Translations under genes and position numbers: made by a program
Shown here: piece after piece, positions 52,675 through 61,189 of the stretch
Numbering within the stretch: position 1 is the first letter of the stretch
How the letters are laid out: every line of letters starts with the position of its first letter
Assembly (NCBI GenBank): GCA_963736455.1
Contig: CAVTON010000001.1
Span: 2,888,555-2,952,554 of the forward strand
DNA from: DAHUXD01 sp963736455
GTDB taxonomy: Bacteria; Acidobacteriota; Thermoanaerobaculia; UBA5066; Gp7-AA6
Length of the DNA stretch: 64,000 nt
Reading direction: 5' to 3'
The notes under the pieces: model-generated
Seen by the model: the letters and a program-made list of their open reading frames with translations, nothing else
Told to the model about the DNA's origin: nothing
Database searches by the model: none

Positions 52675-52959
52675 CTATCGCCAGTCGTCGCTCAGGTCCC
52701 GCCACCAGGGGTTTCCGCGCTCGATCAGCGCGATCTTCTTGGCGCGCGACCAGCCCTTGATCTGCTTCTCTCGACCGATGGCGGTCATCGGGTCATCGCT
52801 CTCCTCGAAGTAGACGAGCCGATGTACGTTGTACTTCTTAGTGAAGCCACTGACCAGGCCAGCTCGATGCTCCGAAAGCCGCCGAATGAGGTCGTTGGTG
52901 ATACCCGTGTAAAGCGTGCGATGGTCGCTGGCCAGAATGTAGATCCAGTACTGACGCAT
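52675..52959 (-). CDS. Small GIY-YIG nuclease-domain protein
   Basis: A 94-residue protein covering just one GIY-YIG domain: YWIYILASDHRTLYTGITND (the GIY and YIG strands), a conserved arginine in LIRRLSEHR, and the later EKQIKGWSRAKK and NPWWRDL blocks, as in the YhbQ/UPF0213 group. ATG at 52959. The family fold is an endonuclease; the in vivo role of stand-alone members is unclear. It is enclosed by palindromic repeats on both sides, with no other gene in the 0.7-kb block, which looks like an inserted unit. Confidence 0.87.
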   Translation of the reverse strand: MRQYWIYILASDHRTLYTGITNDLIRRLSEHRAGLVSGFTKKYNVHRLVYFEESDDPMTAIGREKQIKGWSRAKKIALIERGNPWWRDLSDDWR

Positions 52960-53011
52960 GTCTTGAATTGTCGCGAGTAACTGCACGACTTGCCGGTCCC
53001 GAGGGCCGTCG

Positions 53012-53054
53012 AATCGCCGGTCATCCCGAGGGCCGTGAAGGCCCGAGGGATCCC
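53012..53054 (+). repeat. Palindromic repeat GTCATCCCGAG...CGAGGGATCCC, element C
   Basis: AATCGCCGGTCATCCCGAGG is followed by a GGCC-GTGAA-GGCC inner hairpin and CGAGGGATCCC. Outer and inner inverted repeats nest. It lies on the 5' side of the GIY-YIG gene. Confidence 0.75.
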
Positions 53055-53080
53055 GTCCCAATCCCGTCCCAATCGAGTGC

Positions 53081-53107
53081 GGGATCCCTCGCTGTGCTCG
53101 GGATGAC
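53081..53107 (-). repeat. Palindromic repeat, element B
   Basis: It differs from element A by one base in the centre (plus-strand GCTGTGCTCG in place of GCTGCGCTCG) and has the same orientation as A. With A it brackets the GIY-YIG gene as a direct pair about 0.5 kb apart. Confidence 0.75.
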
Positions 53108-53145
53108 GGCGTTGTGTGAGTCCAGGTGTTCCGGAGGGACGCCCA

Positions 53146-53186
53146 ATCGCCGTTCATCCCGAGGGCCGTGAGGGCCCGTGGGATCC
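53146..53186 (+). repeat. Palindromic repeat, element D
   Basis: AATCGCCGTTCATCCCGAGG, then GGCC-GTGAG-GGCC, then GTGGGATCC. It is a close relative of element C in the same orientation and shares the AATCGCCG lead-in. Confidence 0.7.
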
Positions 53187-53227
53187 GGTGCAAATCCAGC
53201 CCAGCCCGATAGCTGTTCGCACCGCCC

Positions 53228-55150
53228 CTACCAGACCCAGACCTCCTCGCCGAACGTCAACACCACCGCCTCATCCAGGTTCGCCGCGTACGCCACGATC
53301 TCCTCGCACACCGCCGCGGGCACCAGCGGCGATGCGGCGAGCTCCGCGCGGTTTCCCTCGGGCAGGATCACGCGCCGCAGGTTGCGGTTGTACGCGCCGC
53401 GCACCTTGTGAGCGACCTCTCCGACGGGCCGCAGCACGTCCACGTCGTGCGCATCGGCGATGAGGATTCCGCTCGAGGCCATGTCCTGCGGGATCGGCCG
53501 GTTCAGGAAGACCGAGAGAAACGCGATCGCCGACGGCAGTCCCGCCGACAACCCGCCGGAGGGCTCGTCCTCCTTCGTCGCCTTGTACGTGTAGTTGTAG
53601 TCGAGGATGTCTCCGGTCAGGTGCGGCCACTTGGCGCGCGCGTACTCGCGCACCGAGAGGAACGTGTTTCTCACCGCCTGGGTCAGCTCCGGCGTCAGGT
53701 TGCCGAGGATCTCCTCGAGAAAGCCGCCGCGCTCCGGCCCCGCCGGCCGCCGCGCCGCCCATACCTCGTGGATCAGCCCCTTGGAGCGGCCGACGAAGTG
53801 ATACACCGCGTCCGCGAAGGATCGGCCGACCGTCGCGCGCGCGCGCGCCTCCAGCACGGCCGCCCGCTCGGCGAACGCCCTGGCCTCCTCGGCGCGATTC
53901 ATGATCGCGGCGAGAGCGGCCTTCTGTCTCCAGAGCCTCGCGCGCTGGGGCGCCCGGCGCATCGCCGACTCGAGCATCGACTCCGCCTCCGCGGCCCGCT
54001 CGTCGGACCGGAAGGCATTCGCGATTCTCTCCGAGCGCGTGGCCTCGAAGCGATTCAGCAGCCACTCGACGGTCCAGGGGTCGCTCGGATCCGAGCGTGC
54101 GCTCTCGAGGTGAAGCCGCTCGGCCTTCTCCAGGTCTCCCTCCAGCGCCGCGAGGTCGGCGCGGTACTTGAGATCGAGCGGATCGGCGGCCTCCCGCAGC
54201 GCCTCCTCCGCGCCCGCCCGATCCCCGGCGAGGGCGCGCGCGATCGCGAGCTCCCGCGATGTCGGCTCCGGCGGCGGCTCCATCTCGTCAAACCGGAGCG
54301 CGGCGAGCTTCGGAAGCGGCACGTAGCGGCCCGCCGCGGCGGACACGACGTCGGCGAAGGACGGCCGGTGCATCCGCCGCCGGAAGAGCGCCAGGAACCG
54401 CTTCTGGTACCTCGCCGCTTCCTCCGCGCGCCCGAGCCGGCGGAGGAGCCGCGTGAGGTGGCCCAGGATCGAGATTCCCTCGATGCGCTGCTCGCAGTGG
54501 CGGTAGATGTGCACGGCGTTCTCGAGCAGATCGGGCGTCCCGATGCGCTCGTAGACCCGCGCGAGCGCCAGGATCCGGTCGTCGTCGGTCTCGAAGCCGC
54601 GCTCGGCGCCGAGCTCCTCCAGGATCCGCCGCGCGCCGTCGACGTCGCCGGACATCTCGGCGATCCACGCGTTGGCGAGGACGGCCAGCTTGTACAGGTC
54701 CGGATCCTTGCCCGCGTACTTCTGCGCGAGCTCGACGCAGCGCTCCCGGGCTTCCTCGGGGCGCCTCGCCAGGAACAGGCGAAAGATTTCCTCGAGCTCC
54801 AGGTGCGCGGCGGGCTTCTTCCAGAGCTGGAAGGGGCCCAGCACCATGAACGGGCTGTTGTTGCTCTTCTCCTGTTCCGCGAGCTGGAGAAGCGAGGAGA
54901 GCCGGATCAGCGCCGCCTCCCCGGGATGGGTCCGGGTGTGGACCTGCGCCCAGCACCCGATCGCCGCCGACAGCTCGCCGCGCATGTGCTTGATCTTGGC
55001 GAGCAGGTCGAGCGCGGAGAGATTGTCGGGCTGCCGCTCGAGCGCTTCCGCCACGGCGAGCTCGGCGTCGTAGAGCTCGCCGATCTCCGTCAGCACCGTG
55101 GCGTAGCGCAGAGAGTCGTCGACCGCGGCCGGAGCCGTCTTCGCCTCCAT
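53228..55150 (-). CDS. TPR protein with C-terminal Lon-type (S16) protease domain, no AAA+
   Basis: A 640-residue protein. Residues 1-480 are TPR-like helical repeats (YDAELAVAEALERQPDNLSAL, AEALERAALE-style pairs). The C-terminal part carries a Lon proteolytic-domain signature: GGLSAGLPSAIAFLS with the probable nucleophile S535, SSGILIADAHDVDVLRPVGEV, and K582 in GEVAHKVRGAYNRNLRRVILP. This aligns with Lon GxxKEK and its Ser-Lys dyad. The AAA+ ATPase that feeds substrates in Lon is absent, and TPRs take its place. No signal peptide, so cytosolic. Flanked by the repeat-rich GIY-YIG block and an HD hydrolase. The S16 call rests on motif recognition only. Confidence 0.78.
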   Translation of the reverse strand: MEAKTAPAAVDDSLRYATVLTEIGELYDAELAVAEALERQPDNLSALDLLAKIKHMRGELSAAIGCWAQVHTRTHPGEAALIRLSSLLQLAEQEKSNNSPFMVLGPFQLWKKPAAHLELEEIFRLFLARRPEEARERCVELAQKYAGKDPDLYKLAVLANAWIAEMSGDVDGARRILEELGAERGFETDDDRILALARVYERIGTPDLLENAVHIYRHCEQRIEGISILGHLTRLLRRLGRAEEAARYQKRFLALFRRRMHRPSFADVVSAAAGRYVPLPKLAALRFDEMEPPPEPTSRELAIARALAGDRAGAEEALREAADPLDLKYRADLAALEGDLEKAERLHLESARSDPSDPWTVEWLLNRFEATRSERIANAFRSDERAAEAESMLESAMRRAPQRARLWRQKAALAAIMNRAEEARAFAERAAVLEARARATVGRSFADAVYHFVGRSKGLIHEVWAARRPAGPERGGFLEEILGNLTPELTQAVRNTFLSVREYARAKWPHLTGDILDYNYTYKATKEDEPSGGLSAGLPSAIAFLSVFLNRPIPQDMASSGILIADAHDVDVLRPVGEVAHKVRGAYNRNLRRVILPEGNRAELAASPLVPAAVCEEIVAYAANLDEAVVLTFGEEVWVW

Positions 55151-55235
55151 GAACTGATTCTAGGATGCGAAGGGCGGGCCGGGGCGCCTCGGGCGAGATT
55201 TGCTTCTCGCTCGTGTTCCGCCTCCGCCGCCCCCT

Positions 55236-55835
55236 CTACTTCGCCGTAACCCGCGACTCCCTCACGAGCTCCCCGACCGCGCGATCGAGCTCCTCGAGGA
55301 GCGGGCTCAATCCCCGCGCCTCGAGCGCGCGCGTCACGGCGCCGTAGTACCAGAGCACGTCTTCCTTCGGCGCGCTGAACCGCTTCCAGACGTCCTCGCC
55401 CTCGCTGCGGAAGTCCCGCAGGATCGACCGGGCGTTGTGGAGCTTGTCGGCCGCCGCCACGATCCTGACCGAGCGGTGGGCCTCGCGCAGGTTGTCGATG
55501 TAGGTCTCCTTGCGGGGCTTCCACTTCGGCTTCGGGGTTTCCAGCGTGTCGGAGCAGCCCTCGACGATCGCGGCCACCCCCATCCCGAACCTCAGCCGGA
55601 TCTCGTCGAGCGCCTCCTGCCCGCCGCAGTCCTCCGCCACGTCGTGCAGCAGCGCGGCGATGACCTCGTCCTCGCTGCCGCCGTACTCGAGCACCAGGCT
55701 CGCCACCGCCATCGGGTGGGAGATGTACGGGATCCGCGTCCCCTTGCGCTTCTGCCCGGCGTGCTTCTCCGCGGCGTAGGCGAGCGCCTTGCCGTACCGC
55801 TGTGCCGACACGTCGGCCGTTCTCGATTGCTTCAT
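55236..55835 (-). CDS. HD-domain hydrolase, small alarmone hydrolase (Mesh1/SpoT-HD)-like
   Basis: A 199-residue protein. ALAYAAEKHAGQKRKGTRIP, YISHPMAVA (H40), ALLHDVAED (HD 64-65, ED 68-69) and the downstream KLHNARSI block follow the order seen in the hydrolase domain of SpoT and in stand-alone Mesh1/SAH enzymes, which cleave ppGpp with manganese. No synthetase domain. It could hydrolyse another nucleotide. It is a stand-alone gene upstream of the TPR-Lon gene. Confidence 0.82.
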   Translation of the reverse strand: MKQSRTADVSAQRYGKALAYAAEKHAGQKRKGTRIPYISHPMAVASLVLEYGGSEDEVIAALLHDVAEDCGGQEALDEIRLRFGMGVAAIVEGCSDTLETPKPKWKPRKETYIDNLREAHRSVRIVAAADKLHNARSILRDFRSEGEDVWKRFSAPKEDVLWYYGAVTRALEARGLSPLLEELDRAVGELVRESRVTAK

Positions 55836-55947
55836 CGGAATTCCTCCAGGGCCCGTGTGGGTCGATTCGAGACGTAGACTCTACTCGCTCCCGCCTGTCG
55901 ATTTCGGCAGCTTCGGCGCATCTCGCGACCGAGAGCGGGCTCCGCTT

Positions 55948-56523
55948 CTACCTTCTTGCGCTCCCGGGTTCCTTCGGCCAACACATGTCGGCCCACAACT
56001 CGAGAGTCAGGTCGTGCTTCTTCTGGCCTGATGCGAGATTGGGCCGGTATTCAGTCGTGTAGCGCTCGCGAAGGGCCGTTTCGTTGATCAATCCGGCGAG
56101 CGCAAGCGCCTGGACGTCCTCGCGGTCCACGTCGCTGTTGCGCTCGAGCTTCGTCAGGGCGAGGTCATGCGCCTCCAACGCAAAGAGCCTGAGGCGTTCG
56201 AACTCGTGATCCGGCCACATCCGAATCAGTCGTGTTTCGTAGTTCTCGGGATACGTGGTGATTCTGACGGGCTGCAAGTACACGCGGAAGCGTCGATGGA
56301 GGTCCGTACCTTCGCCTGCAATGCTCTGTAGATCCGAGAGCCGGCCGGTCGGGATGGCCGTGAGCACGTCGATGTCCGCCGTCGTGCGAGACAGGCCGTA
56401 TTGCATCGTGATGGCGAATCCGCCGATGCAGTGGAGGTCGACAGTCTCCTTCAACAGCCGGTCGAGAGCCGCGAGGAATTTCCCCCACGGTTCCGGAATC
56501 GGGGAACCGCCGCTACGAGACAT
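55948..56523 (-). CDS. DUF6036/AbiEii-like nucleotidyltransferase (toxin-like partner)
   Basis: A 191-residue protein. CIGGFAITMQYGLSRTTADIDVLT is the nucleotidyltransferase GG...DxD motif found in DUF6036 and AbiEii proteins. DLALTKLERNSDVDREDVQALA is the conserved second block. Its start overlaps the 3' end of the XRE-type regulator gene by 11 bases, the usual order antitoxin-then-toxin. The role is probably an addiction or phage-defence module (inference). Confidence 0.8.
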   Translation of the reverse strand: MSRSGGSPIPEPWGKFLAALDRLLKETVDLHCIGGFAITMQYGLSRTTADIDVLTAIPTGRLSDLQSIAGEGTDLHRRFRVYLQPVRITTYPENYETRLIRMWPDHEFERLRLFALEAHDLALTKLERNSDVDREDVQALALAGLINETALRERYTTEYRPNLASGQKKHDLTLELWADMCWPKEPGSARR

Positions 56524-57199
56524 ACGGCAGCTCTTCGGCCTTCATTGCCGCAAGAACGTTCCAGTGACGGGCCTCTGGAGATCGGTGCCGGCGCAGCCAG
56601 GTGCGCTCGGCTTCGGGCATGGTCTCGCGGCCCAGGGTCGTCTCGGCCGCGAGCCGCGCCAGCTCGAGCTCTTTCTCGACGCGCTCGAGTCTCTCGGCCG
56701 CGGCACGGTCGGACCGGCGCTCGGCAACCTTCCTCGCCGTCGTGACCAGAAAACCCAGGCGGTTCTGGACGTTTCGGAGCTTCGCGTTTTCGACGAGCCA
56801 TGCCCAGTCGAGCGTGGGATACCGCTGCAGCACCCAGGGCATCGCCTCCGCGACGCGGCCATCCAGGTGATCGGCGGCGACGGCGCTCAGGGCGACGGCC
56901 GCCGGATTGACGAGGCGACCCTTCCGCAAATGACCATAGCCCGGATATCCCAGCGTCGCGAGCTGGACCGGGAGTCTCTCGGCCGCGGCTGGGCCGACCG
57001 GCGGCTCGGGCGGTGGGGCGAGAACCGTCGGCGAGAGTCCAAACAACTTCGTGGCTGCGCGCGCGAGCAGGGGTGTGACGGTTCTCAGCTCTCGTTCGAG
57101 GAGCGAAAGATAAGGCTGCGTAAAGCCCAGCCGGGCCGCCGCCTCGACCTGTGTCAGCTTCGCGGCGAGTCGTCCTTGTTTCAGCTGGGCTCCCGTCAT
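56513..57199 (-). CDS. XRE-family regulator with long C-terminal domain (antitoxin-like partner)
   Basis: A 228-residue protein. Helix-turn-helix in residues 4-60 (LKQGRLAAKLTQVEAAARLGFTQPYLSLLE). A middle proline-rich linker is followed by a helical region of about 130 residues (VAADHLDGRVAEAMPWVLQR...). ATG at 57199 starts just before the first HTH helix. An AT-rich palindrome upstream may be its operator. Coupled to the nucleotidyltransferase gene. Confidence 0.85.
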   Translation of the reverse strand: MTGAQLKQGRLAAKLTQVEAAARLGFTQPYLSLLERELRTVTPLLARAATKLFGLSPTVLAPPPEPPVGPAAAERLPVQLATLGYPGYGHLRKGRLVNPAAVALSAVAADHLDGRVAEAMPWVLQRYPTLDWAWLVENAKLRNVQNRLGFLVTTARKVAERRSDRAAAERLERVEKELELARLAAETTLGRETMPEAERTWLRRHRSPEARHWNVLAAMKAEELPYVS

Positions 57200-57221
57200 G
57201 CGGTCGTGGCCTCCCCGCGAA

Positions 57222-57242
57222 ATATAACACAATTTGTAATAT
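57222..57242 (-). promoter_or_regulatory. AT-rich imperfect palindrome, probable operator/promoter of the XRE module
   Basis: ATATAACA on one side and TTTGTAATAT on the other form an imperfect inverted repeat, 23 bases upstream of the XRE start. It stands out as a very AT-rich spot in GC-rich surroundings. It could supply a -10 box and an autoregulatory binding site. Confidence 0.55.
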
Positions 57243-57300
57243 CCATGGTCGAAGCAACAGCGCCGAGCGGGTATATTCCGGCGCAGGCAGAGGATCCTCG

Positions 57301-58672
57301 TTGAAACACTCGAATCGAACCGCCCTCGTCGCGCTCGCCGCCGTCCTGACCACGGCCGCCGCTCCGACTCCGACTTCGACTCCCACGCCCGCCCCCGTCG
57401 ACCGCGCCGCCCTCGCCGCGCAGGTCAAGGCCGAGCTCCTCCACGCCTGGCAGGGCTACGAACGGTACGCGTGGGGCCACGACGAGCTCGAGCCCGTCAG
57501 CCGCACCGCCCACGACTGGCACGCGCAGTCCCTCCTCATGACGCCCGTCGACGCCCTCGACACGCTGCTGCTGGTGGGACTGAATGACGAGGCCGCCCGC
57601 GCGAAGGCGCTGATTCTCGAGAAGCTCTCCTTCGACCAGGACGTCTCGGTGAAGAACTTCGAGATCACGATCCGCATCCTCGGAGGCCTGCTCTCCGCCT
57701 ACCAGGCGACCGGCGATCCGCGCCTCCTCGCGCTCGCGGAAGACCTGGGCACGCGCCTCCTGCCCGCGTTCTCGTCGCCGACCGGGATGCCCTACATGTA
57801 CGTGAATCTCAGGACCGGGAAGACGTCCGGAACGCGGTCGAACCCGGCGGAGATCGGCACGCTGCTGCTCGAGTTCGGCACGCTCGCGAAGCTGACCGGA
57901 AAGCCCGTGTTCTACGACGAGGCGAAGAAGGCGCTGACGGCTCTCTACGCGCGCCGCTCGGCGCTCGGGCTCGTCGGCGAAGAGATCGACGTCGAGACGG
58001 GAAAGTGGCTGAGCCCCGCGAGCCACGTCGGCGGAGGGATCGACTCGTACTACGAGTACCTCCTGAAGTGCGGCCGCCTCTTCGGCGATCCCGACTGCCA
58101 GCGCATGTGGGCCGAGAGCCTGCGCGCGCTGAACGCCCACCTCGCCGACGAAGCGCCCTCGGGCCTCTGGTACGGCCAGGTCGACATGACGACCGGCCAG
58201 CGCACCGCCAGCGAGTTCGGCGCGCTCCACGCCTTCCTCCCCGGCACGCTCGCGCTCGGCGGAGACCTCGACCACGCCCGCCGCCTTCAGGACTCGTGCT
58301 TCAAGATGTGGAACCTCCGCGGCATCGAGCCCGAGCTGATCGACTACCGCCGGATGCGGGTGCATGTCCCCCGGCTATCCGCTGCGCCCGGAGATCATCG
58401 AGTCGGCGTTCTACCTGTACCGGTTCACGAAGGATCCTCGGTACCTCGAGATGGGCCGCACCTTCTTCGACAGCATCCGAAAGCACTGCCGCACGGACGC
58501 GGGGGACACGGTGCTGAAGAGCGTCGTCACGATGGAGAAGGGCGACCTGATGCCGAGCTATTTCCTGGCGGAGACGCTCAAGTACCTCTACCTCCTCTTC
58601 TCCGACGAGCCCGTGGACTTCGAGAGGAGCGTATTCAACACCGAGGCGCATCTGCTGCGACGGACGTGGTGA
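57301..58672 (+). pseudogene. GH47 alpha-mannosidase, split by a frameshift near 58355
   Basis: TTG start after GAGGA, then a signal peptide and an alpha/alpha-barrel glycosidase: LMTPVDALDTLLLVGL, NFEITIRILGGLLSAYQ, GMPYMYVNLRTGKTSGTRSN and AEIGTLLLEFGTLAKLTG match class I (GH47) alpha-1,2-mannosidases. The first frame is good to ELIDYRRM (about 58352). The homologous continuation CMSPGYPLRPEIIESAFYLY to the stop at 58672 is in the +1 frame, reachable by removing one base in GTGCATG. It is either a real inactivation or a sequencing error. Everything else is intact, including the C-terminal EDEM-like end. Confidence 0.85.
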
Positions 58673-58882
58673 CGTTTGTCAGGCGGGTATGACCGGGCTC
58701 TCACCTCGCTCTCCCCCTGACGTGGACCCGACGACCGACCCGCCCGCCGAACATTCGCCCTCGGCTCAGTCCCCCAGACATCATTTGTCTTGCCCCCGCA
58801 CTGATCCTTTAGATCTCCAAATGCATACTGAGTTGAACGGGCGGCGCTGCCGAGCTCGATACTCGAGCTCGCGGAGCGGCCG

Positions 58883-60493
58883 ATGATGGAAGGCGGCTTG
58901 ACGACGACGACTTCGAGCGCGCCCGGCGCCCAACCCCCGCAAGATCGTTCGAGCCCTCGGGGAGCCTGGACCCGTCCCCGTCATGCCCGGTCCATCACGG
59001 TTGCCATCCGCGCGTTCGAGGTCCTCTTCATTGTCGGCCTCCTCTATCTCGCCCTGCACGATCTGTCGGATCGGTGGCACTACTTCAGAAGGGTTGGCCG
59101 CGCGCAATGGCTCGACGATTACGCCGAGCTCAAGGGCATCATTCAAGACAACTATCCCGATCTCGACTGGACGATCACCGCGGGCGGTCTGGACTTGAGG
59201 CGCCTGGACGAACGCACGACGCGCCGTCTCGAGCAGGCCGAATCGCCAAAGGAGGCGGAGCGCGCCCTGCGGGAGTTCACGGCGGCCTTCCACGACGGCC
59301 ATCTCGCCATCAGGAATCCGAAATGGCACGGCTCGTTCGAGACTCCGCCCACCGAGATCACTCTCTCCTCGTTCACGGCGGGTCCGAAGGCCTGCTCGGC
59401 GATGTCCTTCGGCGAGTCCGACGACACGGACTTCGGGCTGTGGGCCCACGGCGTGTCGCCGGCGCGAGCGCTGCCGGGGCGAAGCCCTTTCCCGGCCGCC
59501 GTCCTGACGGTCGAAGGACATGATGTCGGACTGATCCGCATCCCGAGTTTCCTCCCGTCCGCCTATGGCGACACCTGCGCGTCCGAATGGGACCGCTTTC
59601 GCGCTCAACTTTCCACGACGTGCGAAGAGCCCTGCCAGGCTCGCTTTCGAGCCGTCATGGAATCCCGCCTGCTCGACGAGCTCGGCGTTCGGATTGGTCA
59701 GTTGAAGGACGCCGGCGTCGGCCTGCTCGTCCTGGACCTCCGCGACAACGGCGGCGGCATCGAGTCGTTCGCGCGGTCTGCGGTGGAGATGCTCGCCGGG
59801 CGCGCGCTGCCAGCGCAGCGGACCGAGGCCGTGGTTTCCCGCCATGTCGCCGCCGTACTCGCGAGCGATCGCGACGCGGTGGAGCGCGAGATCGCCCTGT
59901 GTCCCAGCCCTTCCCGCGCGAGAGACGAGCTCGAAGAGGCCTACTGGCGCCTCGACCGCGAAATCGCCGAGATCCGAATCCCGTGCGACCGCAGCGCCGT
60001 CTGGTCGGATTGGGGCGTTCGTCCCGGGTGCGCGACGCTGGTTCCCGTCGAGGCGCGCAATCCCTACGTCTCGGTGGCCGAAGATGTCTCCCTCTGGCGG
60101 CGCACGATCGGTCCGTCGCCCGCCGACGGCGACGTCACGCCCGCTCGGGCTCGCTGGCACGGCCGGCTCGCCGTCCTGGTGAACCGCGGCACGGCGTCCG
60201 GCGGCGAGGCGGCCGCCGCAGCGCTGCAGGACTACGCGGCCGCCCTCGTGATCGGCGAGCGCACCGCCGGATGCGGCGGGGGTTGGGCTTTCGGCGCGGT
60301 TCACTGGACCCTTGCGAACAGCAAGGTCAAGGTCTACGTGCCCGATCACGCCTCGTACCGGCGCGATGGAACCAACTTGAACGCCGGCGTCACGCCGGAC
60401 GAGCCCGCCCGGTTCGGCCCGCGCGAGGCCACCCAGGGCCCGGAACTCTACCGCGTGCTCCGCGAGCTCGCTCGAAAAGGGAGGGACTATTGA
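58883..60493 (+). CDS. S41 (C-terminal-processing/tail-specific) family serine peptidase
   Basis: A 536-residue protein with an N-terminal membrane anchor (AFEVLFIVGLLYLALHDL, about 45-62). The S41 core is visible as LLVLDLRDNGGGIESFA, then the nucleophile segment LVNRGTASGGEAAAAALQDY (Ser of TASGGE), and IGERTAGCGGG. No PDZ domain is obvious between anchor and core. A cysteine-containing insertion of about 130 residues lies between the two core halves. Periplasmic proteolysis is expected. ATG at 58883; the next codon but one is also ATG-compatible. Confidence 0.85.
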   Translation: MMEGGLTTTTSSAPGAQPPQDRSSPRGAWTRPRHARSITVAIRAFEVLFIVGLLYLALHDLSDRWHYFRRVGRAQWLDDYAELKGIIQDNYPDLDWTITAGGLDLRRLDERTTRRLEQAESPKEAERALREFTAAFHDGHLAIRNPKWHGSFETPPTEITLSSFTAGPKACSAMSFGESDDTDFGLWAHGVSPARALPGRSPFPAAVLTVEGHDVGLIRIPSFLPSAYGDTCASEWDRFRAQLSTTCEEPCQARFRAVMESRLLDELGVRIGQLKDAGVGLLVLDLRDNGGGIESFARSAVEMLAGRALPAQRTEAVVSRHVAAVLASDRDAVEREIALCPSPSRARDELEEAYWRLDREIAEIRIPCDRSAVWSDWGVRPGCATLVPVEARNPYVSVAEDVSLWRRTIGPSPADGDVTPARARWHGRLAVLVNRGTASGGEAAAAALQDYAAALVIGERTAGCGGGWAFGAVHWTLANSKVKVYVPDHASYRRDGTNLNAGVTPDEPARFGPREATQGPELYRVLRELARKGRDY

Positions 60494-60572
60494 CGGAATA
60501 GGACGGGCGGTTCCGCCCGGAGCTCTGTCAACCCCTCTTCCGCCGGCAGCGGGGAGCGGAGCGCAAAGGGGT

Positions 60573-60588
60573 ACAATACAAACATTGT
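60573..60588 (+). promoter_or_regulatory. Inverted repeat ACAAT-N6-ATTGT overlapping a start codon
   Basis: ACAAT (60573-60577) and ATTGT (60584-60588) pair across six bases, covering the GTG start of the nucleotidyltransferase gene. TACAAT here also resembles a -10 box. Likely an autoregulatory site of the downstream two-gene module. Its ACAA...TTGT core recalls the palindrome at 57222. Confidence 0.5.
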
Positions 60589-61189
60589 GAACGATTCTCT
60601 CCGTCTCGAGTCAGCCCTCCGCCTCCCTGAGGGGCCCCGCCGCACGGCGGCCATCGCCGCCTGGATCCAGAGTCTCTACGCTTCGAAGCCGCCGGTTCTC
60701 GTCGGCGGCGCCGCGGTCGAGCTGTACACCCGGGGCGCCTACACGACCGGCGACTTCGATTTCGTCGGCGGCGTTACGGATTCGGTAGGAAAGGCATTCG
60801 AAGACGCGGGATTTCGGCGCGAAGGCCGGCATTGGATTCATGCGAAGGGGCAGATCTTCGTGGAGTTTCCGGGCAGCGCCGTGCAAGAGCACGAGACGAC
60901 GGCCAGGGTCGAGGTCGATGGCATCCGGGTTCTGACACTCAGCCCCGAGGACCTGATCATCGACCGCCTGGCTGCCTGGCAGTTCTGGCGCTCCACGACG
61001 GATGGCGCGAGCGCATTTCTCGTCCTGAAATCGCAGGAGGGCAGAGTCGATTCGACGCGATTGACGAAGTTGGCCGGCATTCGCGGAGTCGAGCGAGCCT
61101 TGAAGAAACTCATGGATTTCGCATCGACCTCCGAAGGGCGATCCCCTTCAGCCGAGGAGATCGAGAAGTGGGCAGGCAAGTTGCCATGA
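60587..61189 (+). CDS. Nucleotidyltransferase (DUF6036/AbiEii-like), toxin-like partner
   Basis: A 200-residue protein. VLVGGAAVELYTRGAYTTGDFDFVGG is the GG...DxD nucleotidyltransferase core, followed by EDLIIDRLAAWQFW as the second conserved block. GTG start at 60587 sits within a palindrome, with a very short leader. The stop overlaps the ATG of the XRE gene (ATGA). Here the toxin-like gene comes first, the reverse of the module at 56-57 kb. The tail is Lys/Glu rich. Confidence 0.8.
   Translation: MNDSLRLESALRLPEGPRRTAAIAAWIQSLYASKPPVLVGGAAVELYTRGAYTTGDFDFVGGVTDSVGKAFEDAGFRREGRHWIHAKGQIFVEFPGSAVQEHETTARVEVDGIRVLTLSPEDLIIDRLAAWQFWRSTTDGASAFLVLKSQEGRVDSTRLTKLAGIRGVERALKKLMDFASTSEGRSPSAEEIEKWAGKLP

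Noticed and set aside
52960..53227. Short open frames in the repeat block beside the GIY-YIG gene
   Set aside because: They only translate the palindromic repeats and have no ribosome sites or domains.
57301..58672. Selenocysteine or other recoding to explain the GH47 interruption
   Set aside because: The break is a change of frame without a stop codon at the site, so UGA recoding does not apply. A 1-bp indel explains it.
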